Assembly: GCA_963831535.1 (NCBI GenBank)
Contig: CAWHQP010000009.1
Location: 1-64,000, forward strand
Length of the DNA stretch: 64,000 bases
DNA from: Bog-756 sp963831535
Lineage (GTDB): Bacteria; Actinomycetota; Acidimicrobiia; Acidimicrobiales; RAAP-2
Reading direction: 5' to 3'
Each line of letters begins with the position of its first letter. Position 1 is the stretch's first letter. A program made the translations under genes and the position numbers. Shown in pieces: positions 44,026-53,276 of the stretch. Below the pieces are notes generated by a model that worked only from the letters and a program-made list of their open reading frames with translations, was not told the DNA's origin and searched no databases.

Positions 44026-45197
44026 GGCGTCGAGGGGATCAGATCGTCGCGGCCCAGACGACGGGCCGCCCACCGGGCGTGCTCCGCGAGCATGGGGTCG
44101 TCGGTCACCAGCCACCGCTCCAGGGCCCGTTCGGTCCCCGGATGGTGCCCGTCACCAACGTTGCCCAAGGCCACCAGGGCGTTGCGCCTGAGGTAGCGCG
44201 GATCGCGTTCGGCGATGTACCACCGACCGTGCGCCTCCATCAGCCGCCGGTCGGAGGCCTCGAGCAGGTCGAGCAGGTCGACCCCGGAGCCGTCGGTGGA
44301 CTCTACCGCCGAGGGTGGATCCCTACGGTCCGCCAGCTTGTTGATGGGGCAGACCTGCTGGCACTCGTCGCAGCCGTAGATGCGGTCGCCCAGGGCGGCC
44401 CGGTACTCCTCGGGAAACGATCCCGGGGCCTGGACGAGCCAGGCCAGGCACCTGCGGGCATCGAGCACCCCCGGGGACACCAGGGCACCGGTCGGACACG
44501 CGCCCATGCAACGGGAGCAGCTACCGCACCCCTCGGCATGGGCGGCGGTCTCGGCCGGCGCGGCAGGTCGGCTCGGATGGAGGGGGGCGTCGGTTACGAC
44601 CGACCCCAGCACGAACCACGACCCGGCGCCGGGCACGAGGAGGAGCGAGTTCTTCCCGAACCACCCGATGCCGGCCCGATGGGCGGCGGCCCGGTCCACC
44701 AGGGCGTTGTCGTCGCAGACCACCGTAGCCCGCCATCCCCGCTCGCCGAGGTGGTCGGCGACCGCGGTCAGGGCCGACCGCAGGGAGCCGTAGTGGTCGG
44801 ATCGGGCGTAACGGGCCACACGACCCGTGGGAGAACCGGGACGGGCGCCACCGGACTGACCGTTGCCTGGTTCAGTCGTCAGGACGGTCTCGCTCTGGCG
44901 ATAGCTCCACGCACCCACGACCAGGGAGCGGGCTCCGGGGAGAATCCGGGTCGGGTCGGTCGACCGGTCCGGATTGCGGTAGGTGAACTGCATGGTGGCG
45001 TGCAGACCGCTCCGCTTTCGTTCGAACAGATGGCGCCGGGTCTCCTCGAAGACTTCGGCCGTGGTCACGCCCACCGAGTGGAGACCGGCCTCCCGTCCGA
45101 TCCTGACCACGGCTTCACTCAGATCGGCGCTGTCAGCGGGGCCCGTCGACGGCAGTGGAGTGGAGACGGCGGCTCGGGACACACCCCATGGTGGCAC
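44022..45197 (-). CDS. queG: Epoxyqueuosine reductase
   Basis: Final enzyme of queuosine synthesis, reducing epoxyqueuosine in tRNA with cobalamin and two [4Fe-4S] clusters. In the 391-aa product, CDDNALVDRAAAHRAGIGWFG carries the conserved Asp and the cobalamin region. The first cluster cysteines are C224, C227, C230 and C234 (CGSCSRCMGACP), the second C276, C279 and C283 (CDECQQVCP) with C250. A HEAT-like C-terminus (RYLRRNALVALGNVGD) binds tRNA. No other queuosine gene is in the window. Confidence 0.93.
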   Translation of the reverse strand: MPPWGVSRAAVSTPLPSTGPADSADLSEAVVRIGREAGLHSVGVTTAEVFEETRRHLFERKRSGLHATMQFTYRNPDRSTDPTRILPGARSLVVGAWSYRQSETVLTTEPGNGQSGGARPGSPTGRVARYARSDHYGSLRSALTAVADHLGERGWRATVVCDDNALVDRAAAHRAGIGWFGKNSLLLVPGAGSWFVLGSVVTDAPLHPSRPAAPAETAAHAEGCGSCSRCMGACPTGALVSPGVLDARRCLAWLVQAPGSFPEEYRAALGDRIYGCDECQQVCPINKLADRRDPPSAVESTDGSGVDLLDLLEASDRRLMEAHGRWYIAERDPRYLRRNALVALGNVGDGHHPGTERALERWLVTDDPMLAEHARWAARRLGRDDLIPSTP

Positions 45198-45241
45198 GAC
45201 GCCGCGACGGAGCAGACATCATCGGCCCACGAACTCCTGGG

Positions 45242-45502
45242 TCATCCGACGTCGCGGGTGTGGCGAACCCCGGGCACCAAACCCGCCTGGGCCAGAAGGC
45301 GTACGGCCCGGGCTTCCTCCACATCGACGACCACGGCGTCCTCCGGCTCGCGGTCGACGATGAACGAGACCACGCAGTCGTCACAAACCGGGGTGTGCTG
45401 GTGCAGGCAGTCGGCACAGTCAATGGTGAACGCCTTTGGGGGCACCGCGCCGAGGTGGGGCCTCACCCTCGGAAGTGAGACGGGAACAGAGCTGAACGGC
45501 AT
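45242..45502 (-). CDS. Small zinc-ribbon-like hypothetical protein
   Basis: An 86-aa protein. Residues 29-43 contain CADCLHQHTPVCDDC, two CxxC knuckles about ten residues apart, which suggests a zinc-binding site. VVSFIVDREPEDAVVVDVEE and a short helix follow. AGGAGG lies 8 bases before ATG 45502. The family recurs in actinobacteria but I know of no assigned function. It precedes queG on the same strand. Confidence 0.72.
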   Translation of the reverse strand: MPFSSVPVSLPRVRPHLGAVPPKAFTIDCADCLHQHTPVCDDCVVSFIVDREPEDAVVVDVEEARAVRLLAQAGLVPGVRHTRDVG

Positions 45503-45786
45503 GGTGGAGCCTCCTGGGGTTGCTGGTTCCTGTGATGGTCTTCCATGACATCCACATCATGGGCATCGGGTGTGACACCCCCGTGACCCGGAAGCTGTCG
45601 ACAGGCGTGAGACACCGATCGGCCAGCGAGGTCCGATGGCCATCGGAGCCTCCTCGGGTCGGTTGATCCAGGAGGCCTCGGGGATCCGGGGCGCCCGGTG
45701 TCGGTGCCGTTCAGGACCCTGGGGACGGTGAACCAGGAGGGACGTGAGGCGGGCGGCGGGCGCCCGAGGGTCAGGTCACCGATGGC

Positions 45787-46708
45787 TCAGTAGCCAGCTT
45801 CGGGGTCGACCACCCCGACCAACTCGTCGCCGGCAGCGAACCGCACCACGTTGGTGCGGATGCGCTCGGCCAGAAGAGGGCGGATCATCTCGATCGTGTC
45901 GGCTGTGTGCGGTGTGATGATGCAGTTGGGAAGGTCCCACAGGGGATGGCCGTCCGGAAGGGGTTCCGGATCGGTGACGTCAAGGGCCGCCCCGGCGATC
46001 GATCCGGTCTTCGAGCGCGCCTACCAATGCATCGGTGTCCACGTGGGGACCACGGGCCACATTGACCAGCCATGCTGTCTCGTCCATGAGGTCGAGCTGG
46101 TGGGCACCGATGATCCCTGTCGTCTCGGGGGTCAGCGCCAGGGCCAGATAGACCACCAACGCGCCCGGGAGCACCTCGTCCAGAGCCCCCACCGGCACCG
46201 TCCGGGTCGCTCCCGGCATGGGTTCGCTCTTCCGGCGGACGACGGTCGACTCCACCCGGAATGGGGCCAGCTGCTCCAGCAGCCTGGAGGTGATGCCCCC
46301 ACCCCCGAGGATGGTCACCTTCTGGTCGTACAGGCTCGTCCCGGCGGGATCCCCCCACGACCGCGCCGAGATCCGGGTGGGCAGGTGCCGGAGCCCGGCC
46401 AGGGACAGGGCCAAGGCATGCTCGGCCACCGGTTCGGCGTAGGAACCCTTGGCACACGTCCAGAGGTGGTGGTGGTCGAGCAACCCGGAGGCCAAAACGT
46501 TCTCCACCCCGGCGAAGGGCAACTGCACCCACCGGAGGGTCGAGGCCGCCGCCACCTGGTCAGACAAGTCCTGGACGGCCCGGGGGTCCAACCACACCAG
46601 CCCCTCGGGCTCCTCGGCGATGTCGACCAACGTCCCGCCGCCCGCGAGCACGGCATCGGTGGCGAAGGACGCGTGTTGGGGGCCGACAGCGATCCGGGGT
46701 GAGGACAT
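45787..46708 (-). pseudogene. D-2-hydroxyacid dehydrogenase, frameshifted by a GATC duplication
   Basis: NAD-dependent dehydrogenase of the D-isomer family. It has VQLPFAGVENVL, the Rossmann start VTILGGGGITSRLLEQLAPF, LALALTPETTGIIGA and DLMDETAWLVNVARGPHVDT (R in VARG). The frame then ends prematurely at 45980. In the next frame AGAALDVTDPEPLPDGHPLW (E in DPEP) and NCIITPHTADT (catalytic H) complete the enzyme up to the stop at 45787. Removing one GATC from GATCGATC at 45997-46004 restores the frame as DRIAGAALDV. ATG 46708 is the natural start. Confidence 0.85.
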
Positions 46709-46871
46709 GGGCCGAACATTAGCGACACAGCCACCCGGACAGCACCCCCGCCGGCTCCAGGCCCGCTCCGGGCCTGCCCGGAGCCGTGTGCCCGCTCCGC
46801 GGCCCTCGGCGATTTGATTCAATGGGGTCGCGGGCGGTCCACCACCGGACTGCGCCACGATGGGGGGACCG

Positions 46872-48410
46872 ATGATCGTCCAGTTCAATGTCCGGGACTT
46901 TCTGGACCGGGCCGAGTCGGCGTATCCGGAGCGGGTCGGGCTCATCGACGAACCCGACCAGCCCGCCGAGCCCTGGGCCCCCCTGACCTTCGCCGAGATG
47001 GCCGCCCGCGCCCGGGCCCAGGCGGCGGGGCTGGACCGACTGGGCATTGGACGGGGGGAACGGGTGGCGGTGGTCTCCCACAACTCGTCGCGGCTGCTCA
47101 CATCGTTCTTCGGGGTGTGCGGCTGGGGCCGGATCCTCGTGCCTGTCAACTTCCGCTTGGCCGCGGCGGAGGTCGACTACATCGTGAACCACTCCGGTGC
47201 CTCGGTGCTGATGATCGACCCGGAGTTGGAGGATGCCCTGGCCGGCATTGACGTTAAGCACCGCTTCGTGCTGGGGGCCGGGTCCGACCCCGTGCTGTAC
47301 CCCACCGACGGAGAGCCGCCCGAAGCCTGGGGGACGGACGAGAACGCCACCGCCACCGTCAACTACACATCGGGGACTACGGCGCGACCCAAGGGCGTAC
47401 AGCTGACCCATCGCAACTGCTGGATCAACGCCTCCCTATTCGGCTGGCACATCGGCCTGTCCGACCACGACGTCTATCTCCATACCCTCCCGATGTTCCA
47501 CGCCAACGGATGGGGCATGCCGTGGGCCACCACGGCGATGGGCTGCCCGCAGGTGGCGCTGCGCAAGGTGGACGGCACCGAGATACTCCGGAGGGTCGAA
47601 CGCCACGGCGTCACCCTGCTGTGCGCGGCGCCGGCGGTGGTGAGCGCGGTGCTCGAGGCCGCTCCACAGTGGGACGGACCCCTACCCGGAGCCGGTCGCA
47701 CCCGCATCGTGGTGGCTGGAGCGCCGCCCCCGAGCCGGACCATCGAGCGGGTCCAGAGCGAGCTGGGTTGGGAGTTCAACCAGATCTACGGGCTCACCGA
47801 GACCTCACCACTCTTGACCATCAACCGCCACCGTGCCGAATGGGACGAGCACGACTCCGGCCATCGGGCCCGCAAGCTGATGCGGGCCGGGGCGCCGGCC
47901 GTGGGGACCGTCATGCGGATCGACGAGGACGGGGAGGTGCTGGTGCGGAGCAACACGGTGATGGATGGGTACTGGGACCAGCCGGCCGAGACGGCGGCGG
48001 CCCTCGCCGGGGGGTGGTTCCACACCGGTGACGGTGGGCTCATCGACGAGGAGGGTCATCTGAGCATCCTCGACCGCAAGAAGGACGTCATCATCACCGG
48101 CGGGGAGAACGTCTCGTCCATCGAGGTGGAGGACGCCGTGTTCTCCCTGGAGGGGGTGGCCGAGGTGGCGGTGATCGGCGTCCCCGACGAACGGTGGGGG
48201 GAGATGGTCGTCGCCCTCGTGGTGCCGGCTGAAGGCGCATCGCTCACCGAGGCGGACGTCATCGCCCACTGCCGGACGTCCCTGGCCGGCTACAAGTGTC
48301 CGAAGCGGGTGGAGATCCGCGAGGAACTGGCCCGGACGGCCACCGGCAAGCTCCAGAAGTTCAAGCTGCGCGCCCCCTACTGGGAGGGTCAGGAGCGCCA
48401 GGTCAACTGA
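46872..48410 (+). CDS. Acyl-CoA synthetase (AMP-binding enzyme)
   Basis: Activates a carboxylic acid to its CoA thioester through an acyl-adenylate, 512 aa. The P-loop YTSGTTARPKGVQ starts at residue 165. Then come QIYGLTETSPLLTIN (A5), GWFHTGDGGLIDEEGHLSIL (A7), DRKKDVIITGGENVSSIEVE (A8) and the catalytic lysine near 493 in ATGKLQKF. It resembles medium/long-chain fatty acyl-CoA ligases of actinobacteria. The start is ATG 46872 or 46860. It ends 8 bp past the end of the convergent hydrolase. Confidence 0.92.
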   Translation: MIVQFNVRDFLDRAESAYPERVGLIDEPDQPAEPWAPLTFAEMAARARAQAAGLDRLGIGRGERVAVVSHNSSRLLTSFFGVCGWGRILVPVNFRLAAAEVDYIVNHSGASVLMIDPELEDALAGIDVKHRFVLGAGSDPVLYPTDGEPPEAWGTDENATATVNYTSGTTARPKGVQLTHRNCWINASLFGWHIGLSDHDVYLHTLPMFHANGWGMPWATTAMGCPQVALRKVDGTEILRRVERHGVTLLCAAPAVVSAVLEAAPQWDGPLPGAGRTRIVVAGAPPPSRTIERVQSELGWEFNQIYGLTETSPLLTINRHRAEWDEHDSGHRARKLMRAGAPAVGTVMRIDEDGEVLVRSNTVMDGYWDQPAETAAALAGGWFHTGDGGLIDEEGHLSILDRKKDVIITGGENVSSIEVEDAVFSLEGVAEVAVIGVPDERWGEMVVALVVPAEGASLTEADVIAHCRTSLAGYKCPKRVEIREELARTATGKLQKFKLRAPYWEGQERQVN

Positions 48411-49371
48411 CGGGACCGAGCGGTATGGCCCCCGGAGCCGACGTCGTGTTCTCGGCACCGGCCGGACCGTAGGCCAACCACTCCGCCACCACCCGTTCGG
48501 TCCACACCGGTGCCTCCAGCATGGGCACGTGCCCGATGTCCTGGGCCACACAGAAGCGCCACGCCGGATGGGCGGCGCTCATTCGTTGGGCCGATGCCAA
48601 CGGGACCAGCACGTCACGGGCCCCGTGCACGAGCAGGGCGGGCTGGCGGATACCCGCCAGTTGCTGCATGGTCGCTGCCGGCCGGGCCACCAGCGAGGAG
48701 AGCGAGCGGGCCGACCGCAGGTAGGCGGCGTCGACGGCGACCCGGTCCAGCCGCTCGGTCAGCTCGACGTGGGCCTCCACCACGTCGGCCGGCACGCGGG
48801 AGGCGTCCACGCAACAGACGCCCAGCACCCGGTGGACGGTCTGCTCCGCCGTGGTGCGCTGTCGTCGTTGGCTGAGGTAGGTCTCCCCCACCCCGGGCAC
48901 GGCACAGAGCAGGAAATTGGCCACCACCCGCGGATGGACCAGGCCGAGGCGCGAGGTGGGGAGGGCCGGATCGATCAGGATCAGCCCGTCCACGGTCTCG
49001 GGCTCCGCGGCGGCCTGGAGGGCGGCCACCAGTCCACCCATGGAGTTGCCCATGAGGATGACCGGTACGTCACGGGACGACTCGGCGGCGAGCACACGGA
49101 GGACACCGCTCACTAACCGGCGGTGTCCCTCCATGTCGGCTGTGCGGGAGCCGGTCGGGGTCAGCCCGTGTCCTACCAGGTCGAGGGCCACCACCCGGGC
49201 CTTCTGGCTGAGGGTGGGCCCGATGGCCGACCAGTTGAGATGGGACCCTCCGAGTCCGTGGAGGCAGACGACGAGCGGGCCGTCGGCCGGACCGCCCAGT
49301 TCGGAGAGGTGCACCGGTCCCTCGACGTCCAGTGTCCGGGAGAGTGCTCCGGGGGGAAAGGCTGCGCTCAC
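48403..49371 (-). CDS. Alpha/beta hydrolase
   Basis: A 322-aa serine hydrolase. The oxyanion HGLGGSHLNWSAIG, the nucleophile in LMGNSMGGLVAA, an Asp in GARDVLVPLASAQR and the catalytic His in DIGHVPMLEAP are all in order. The cap region is of normal size. The substrate is unknown. Its 3' end overlaps the acyl-CoA synthetase end. Confidence 0.9.
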   Translation of the reverse strand: MSAAFPPGALSRTLDVEGPVHLSELGGPADGPLVVCLHGLGGSHLNWSAIGPTLSQKARVVALDLVGHGLTPTGSRTADMEGHRRLVSGVLRVLAAESSRDVPVILMGNSMGGLVAALQAAAEPETVDGLILIDPALPTSRLGLVHPRVVANFLLCAVPGVGETYLSQRRQRTTAEQTVHRVLGVCCVDASRVPADVVEAHVELTERLDRVAVDAAYLRSARSLSSLVARPAATMQQLAGIRQPALLVHGARDVLVPLASAQRMSAAHPAWRFCVAQDIGHVPMLEAPVWTERVVAEWLAYGPAGAENTTSAPGAIPLGPVS

Positions 49372-49434
49372 CCGAGCGAGGCTACCGGCCCGGATGATCC
49401 GTACCGCTCCACGGGAGCGGCACCGGGATCGGCG

Positions 49435-50850
49435 CTATGCCGTGGCCATGGCCACCAGCTCGTCCCGGGTGGGTCCGAGTGGCCGGTCGTCCCGCCATCC
49501 CGCACCGAGGGCGATCACCTTGTCGAACACGCCCTCGTCGGCCAGGGCGTCGGGGGGGAGCTGCTGCACGCCGGCCACCCGGAGCAGGGCCCGGAGACAG
49601 TCGGGATCCTTGCCGGCCGCGCTGATTAGGGCCTTGCCGATCTCGTAACCCGGGTCCTCGGTGGTGTACTCCTCGCCGGTCAGAAGGGCGGTGATCTCGG
49701 CCAGTCGTTGGCGGTCACCGGCCACGGTGGCGTCGTACCAGGGGGTCACCGAGGCCCGGGTGGCCTCGTCCCAGGCCGAGGCCAGGTCGGAGGGCGCCTC
49801 GTCGGCGTGGTCGGCCAGCAGGTCGCGGAGGGCCACGGCGTGCATCAGGCCGATGGAGGCGCCCCGTCCGACCGAGGGATTGGTGCACGCCCACGAGTCC
49901 CCCACCGCCAGCACACCGGCGACCACCGGTCGGCCGTCGATCACCGGGGACCGGATGCGGTCCTCCAACTTGGTGATGGACATGACCCGGTCGTCGATGG
50001 GCTCGCCGGCTACCCACGGGCCGGCACCGGGCAGGCTGCGCACGACCGCAGCCCACCGGTCGGCGTCGCGGAGTCCCCGGAGCACGGTGTCCTCCGACGA
50101 CGTCACGATCACCACCGACCAGGTCTCGTTGTCCCCCGGGAGGGTCAGGAGGGAGATGGTCCCGTAGTCCTGGATGGGCAGCAGCGTCGGTACCTCGGGC
50201 ACCGCGCCGTCGGTGGAGCGGAAGTGACGGCCGTAGTAGACGAAGCCGGAGTCGTCGCTCTCCTCGGCCAGGGGGGCGGCACCCAGTCCGGCCAGCCAGG
50301 TCGGCAGCGGGGACCGGCGGCCGGCGGCATCGACCACCAGGTCGGCAGCCAGCTCTTCGCCCGACTCGAGCTTCACGCCGCCGACAGCGGGGATACCGGA
50401 CGCGTCCGGCGTCCCGGCCACCAGCCCGCCGATCGACACCCCGCGTCGCACCTCGACGTCCTTTGCCTCCTCAGCGGCGCGGGCCACGACCGACTCGACG
50501 ACCACCCGCCGTCCCGTCAGCGCCACGAGGTCCCCGTCCCCGGGCCGTCCCGGTTGGCCGAGGGAGGCGGGAACATGGTCGAGGGGATGCCAACTGAGGG
50601 CGCCAGCCTCGACCAGAGCGGCCATCACGTCGGGCAGCTCGGCCTGCAGCACGGTCCGGAACCGGGACGCGAACAGATGGGGCAGACGGAACTGGTTGAC
50701 GCCCCGGCGCTCCCACTCCTCCCACGCCGCTGACGGATCCGTTGGGGCGGCCGCGTCGCGTTCGACCACGGTCACCTCGTGGCCGTCCCGGGCCAGGAGC
50801 AGGGCGCTGGACAGGCCCACCAGGCCGCCGCCGGCGATCACGATCTTCAT
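49435..50850 (-). CDS. FAD-dependent oxidoreductase (monooxygenase/halogenase-like)
   Basis: A 471-aa flavoprotein. It starts with the FAD motif KIVIAGGGLVGLSSALLLA (GxGxxG) and VVERDAAA. A PHBH-type fold is supported by DLVVDAAGRRSPLPTWLAGL and by GVLAVGDSWACTNPSVGRGA, the GD motif. The substrate is unknown. ATG 50850 is preferred over the 22-codon longer frame. Confidence 0.87.
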   Translation of the reverse strand: MKIVIAGGGLVGLSSALLLARDGHEVTVVERDAAAPTDPSAAWEEWERRGVNQFRLPHLFASRFRTVLQAELPDVMAALVEAGALSWHPLDHVPASLGQPGRPGDGDLVALTGRRVVVESVVARAAEEAKDVEVRRGVSIGGLVAGTPDASGIPAVGGVKLESGEELAADLVVDAAGRRSPLPTWLAGLGAAPLAEESDDSGFVYYGRHFRSTDGAVPEVPTLLPIQDYGTISLLTLPGDNETWSVVIVTSSEDTVLRGLRDADRWAAVVRSLPGAGPWVAGEPIDDRVMSITKLEDRIRSPVIDGRPVVAGVLAVGDSWACTNPSVGRGASIGLMHAVALRDLLADHADEAPSDLASAWDEATRASVTPWYDATVAGDRQRLAEITALLTGEEYTTEDPGYEIGKALISAAGKDPDCLRALLRVAGVQQLPPDALADEGVFDKVIALGAGWRDDRPLGPTRDELVAMATA

Positions 50851-50958
50851 CGCTTGCCCCTCGCCGGCCGTCGGTCCGTCATCGAGCAGAACAGTAGCAA
50901 CAGACGGGTACACCACACCGGGCCGGAAGCCACGACAACCGGGTCGGTCGTCGTGGCC

Positions 50959-52467
50959 TCAGCGGTCGTCGCCCGACGGGAAGTGCAGCTCGATGGTCCC
51001 CGGTTCGGCTCCCTCTCCCGACGCCGGTGCGGTAGGCCCGGGCCACCGGGTGGTCACGGACTTGAGTCGGGTGTTGAACCGGACTCCCTCCATGCCGTGG
51101 ATGTGGGCGTCGCCGAACAGCGACTCCTTCCATCCGCCGAAGGAGTAGTAGGCCATCGGCACGGGGATGGCCACGTTGATTCCGACCATGCCCACCTGTA
51201 CGTCGCGGCGGAACCGCCGGGCGGCGTGACCGTCGCGGGTGAAGATGGCGGTCCCGTTGCCGTAGGGATTGGCGTTGACCAGATCGATGGCCTCGTCCAA
51301 CGAGTCCACCCGCAGGACCGAGAGCACCGGTCCGAAGATCTCGTCTCGGTAGACCGCCATGGCCGGGGTGACGTGGTCGACCAGCGTCGGCCCCACGAAG
51401 AAGCCGTCATCGCCCCCGGGGACCTTCACCTCCCTCCCGTCGAGGACCACGGTGGCGCCCTCGGACCGGGCTGAAGCCACATACCCCGCCACCCGGTCAC
51501 GGTGGGCGGCGGTGATCAGGGGACCCATGTCCGAGCCGGGGTCGGTGCCCGGTCCCGTGGTGAGGGCGGCGGCCCGGGCCTCCAGTGCCCGGACCAGGGG
51601 GTCGGCATCCCCGACGACCACCACGGCCGAAATGGCCATACACCGCTCGCCGGCCGATCCGTACCCTGCTGCCGTCAGGGCGTCCGCCGCGGCGCCCACG
51701 TCGGCATCGGGAAGGACCACGGCGTGGTTCTTGGCCCCTCCGAGGGCCTGACACCGCTTGCCTGCCGCCGTGGCCCGTTCGAACACGTGGCGGGCCACCG
51801 GCGTCGACCCGACGAAGGACACCGCGGCCACCCCGGGGTGGTCGAGCAGCGCGTCCACCGCCACCGAGTCGCCGTTGACCACGCTGAAGACGCCCTCGGG
51901 AAGTCCGGCCTCCCGCCACAGGTCGGCGACGAGCAGCGACGGCGAGGGGTCACGCTCGGACGGTTTGAGGATGAAGGCGTTGCCGCAGGCAATGGCCACC
52001 GGGTACATCCACATGGGCACCATCACCGGGAAGTTGAACGGGGTGATCCCGGCCACGACGCCGAGCGGCTGGCGGACCGAGGAGGCGTCGATGCCGCTGG
52101 AGACGTCCTCGGAGAACTCCCCCTTCACCAGGTGGGGGATCCCGCAGGCGAACTCGATGACCTCGATGCCCCGGGAGACCTCACCCCGTGCGTCGTCGAG
52201 TACCTTGCCGTGCTCGGCCGTGACGAGTGCGGCCAGATCGTCACGGTGGCGCTCGGCCAGTTCGCGGAAGGCGAACAGGACCCGGGTCCGGGCGGTGAGT
52301 GAGGTGTCCCGCCACCCGACGGCAGCGGCCTGGGCGCGCAGCACGGCCCGGTCGACGTCGCCGGCCGAGGCCAGGACCACGGTTCCCGTGACCTCACCCG
52401 AGGCCGGGTCGAACACCGGCGCCGTTCGGGCCTGGTCGCCTTCGATCGATGATCCCATCCACTTCAT
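50959..52467 (-). CDS. mmsA: CoA-acylating methylmalonate-semialdehyde dehydrogenase
   Basis: Oxidises (methyl)malonate semialdehyde with NAD and CoA, in valine, beta-alanine or inositol breakdown. In the 502-aa protein, GVVAGITPFNFPVMVPMWMY and CQALGGAKNHAVVLPDADVG are diagnostic of MmsA. The catalytic cysteine is C276 in GSAGERCMAIS. AMAVYRDEIFGPVL follows. It fits functionally with the amine/beta-alanine island downstream, but it is not in one operon with it. Confidence 0.93.
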   Translation of the reverse strand: MKWMGSSIEGDQARTAPVFDPASGEVTGTVVLASAGDVDRAVLRAQAAAVGWRDTSLTARTRVLFAFRELAERHRDDLAALVTAEHGKVLDDARGEVSRGIEVIEFACGIPHLVKGEFSEDVSSGIDASSVRQPLGVVAGITPFNFPVMVPMWMYPVAIACGNAFILKPSERDPSPSLLVADLWREAGLPEGVFSVVNGDSVAVDALLDHPGVAAVSFVGSTPVARHVFERATAAGKRCQALGGAKNHAVVLPDADVGAAADALTAAGYGSAGERCMAISAVVVVGDADPLVRALEARAAALTTGPGTDPGSDMGPLITAAHRDRVAGYVASARSEGATVVLDGREVKVPGGDDGFFVGPTLVDHVTPAMAVYRDEIFGPVLSVLRVDSLDEAIDLVNANPYGNGTAIFTRDGHAARRFRRDVQVGMVGINVAIPVPMAYYSFGGWKESLFGDAHIHGMEGVRFNTRLKSVTTRWPGPTAPASGEGAEPGTIELHFPSGDDR

Positions 52468-52514
52468 GTCCTGTCCCTCCCGTGTCCCTCAGACCACCAT
52501 GACAGACTCGCGCC

Positions 52515-53252
52515 ATGCCTGATCCACGTCCTCTCCGACGACGCGCCCCTCCGGACGCGGTGGCCGACGGACCGATAACCGAGCGGACCCGACTCCGCCG
52601 TCTGCCCGAACAGGGGTCGCACCGGCCCGAGGAAATCCACGCCGTCCTCGACGCCGGGTTCGTCTGTCACCTCGGGTTGGTGGTCGACGGTGCCCCCATG
52701 GTGGTTCCGACCAGCTACGGACGGTCCGGCGACACGGTGTATCTGCACGGCTCGGTGGCCAGTCGCAGTCTGCGGGCGGCGCGGGAACCGGTCACCGTCT
52801 GTGTCACGGTCACCCTGGTCGACGGGGTGGTGCTGGCCCGCTCGGTGTTCAACCACTCGGTCAACTACCGGTGCGCCATGGTCTACGGCATACCCGATGT
52901 ACTCACCGACGTCGAGGACAAGCTGGTCGGACTCGAGATCATCAGCGAGCACGTGGCCCCCGGACAGTGGCGGTACGCACGATCTCCCTCGGCCAAGGAA
53001 CTGGCCGCCACGACCGTTCTCCGACTGCGCCTCGACGAGGCGTCGGTGAAGATGAGTGTGGGACCGCCCGACGACGGCGGGGGGCCCGACGGCGAGCTCG
53101 ACGTGTGGGCCGGCGAGGTCCCGCTGCGGACCGTGCGACTCGACCCGGTGGCCGATCCCGCCCTGCGGACCGGCATCGGGATTCCTGATCACCTGGCGAA
53201 CGGGGACATCGCACCTGGATCCATGCGGTGGCGCGACCTCGGCAGGCTGTGA
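52515..53252 (+). CDS. Pyridoxamine 5'-phosphate oxidase-like flavin protein
   Basis: A 245-aa split-barrel protein of the flavin-nucleotide-binding (PNPOx-like) group. It has RHLP-type RLRRLPEQGSHRPEEIHAVL, FVCHLGLVVDGAPMVVPTSY, LHGSVASRSLRAAREPVTVC and FNHSVNYRCAMVYG. It resembles FMN/F420-binding NimA-like proteins. Its function is unknown. It diverges from mmsA. Confidence 0.87.
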   Translation: MPDPRPLRRRAPPDAVADGPITERTRLRRLPEQGSHRPEEIHAVLDAGFVCHLGLVVDGAPMVVPTSYGRSGDTVYLHGSVASRSLRAAREPVTVCVTVTLVDGVVLARSVFNHSVNYRCAMVYGIPDVLTDVEDKLVGLEIISEHVAPGQWRYARSPSAKELAATTVLRLRLDEASVKMSVGPPDDGGGPDGELDVWAGEVPLRTVRLDPVADPALRTGIGIPDHLANGDIAPGSMRWRDLGRL

Positions 53253-53276
53253 TCGCGGCACCGTCCTTCGCCCCGT

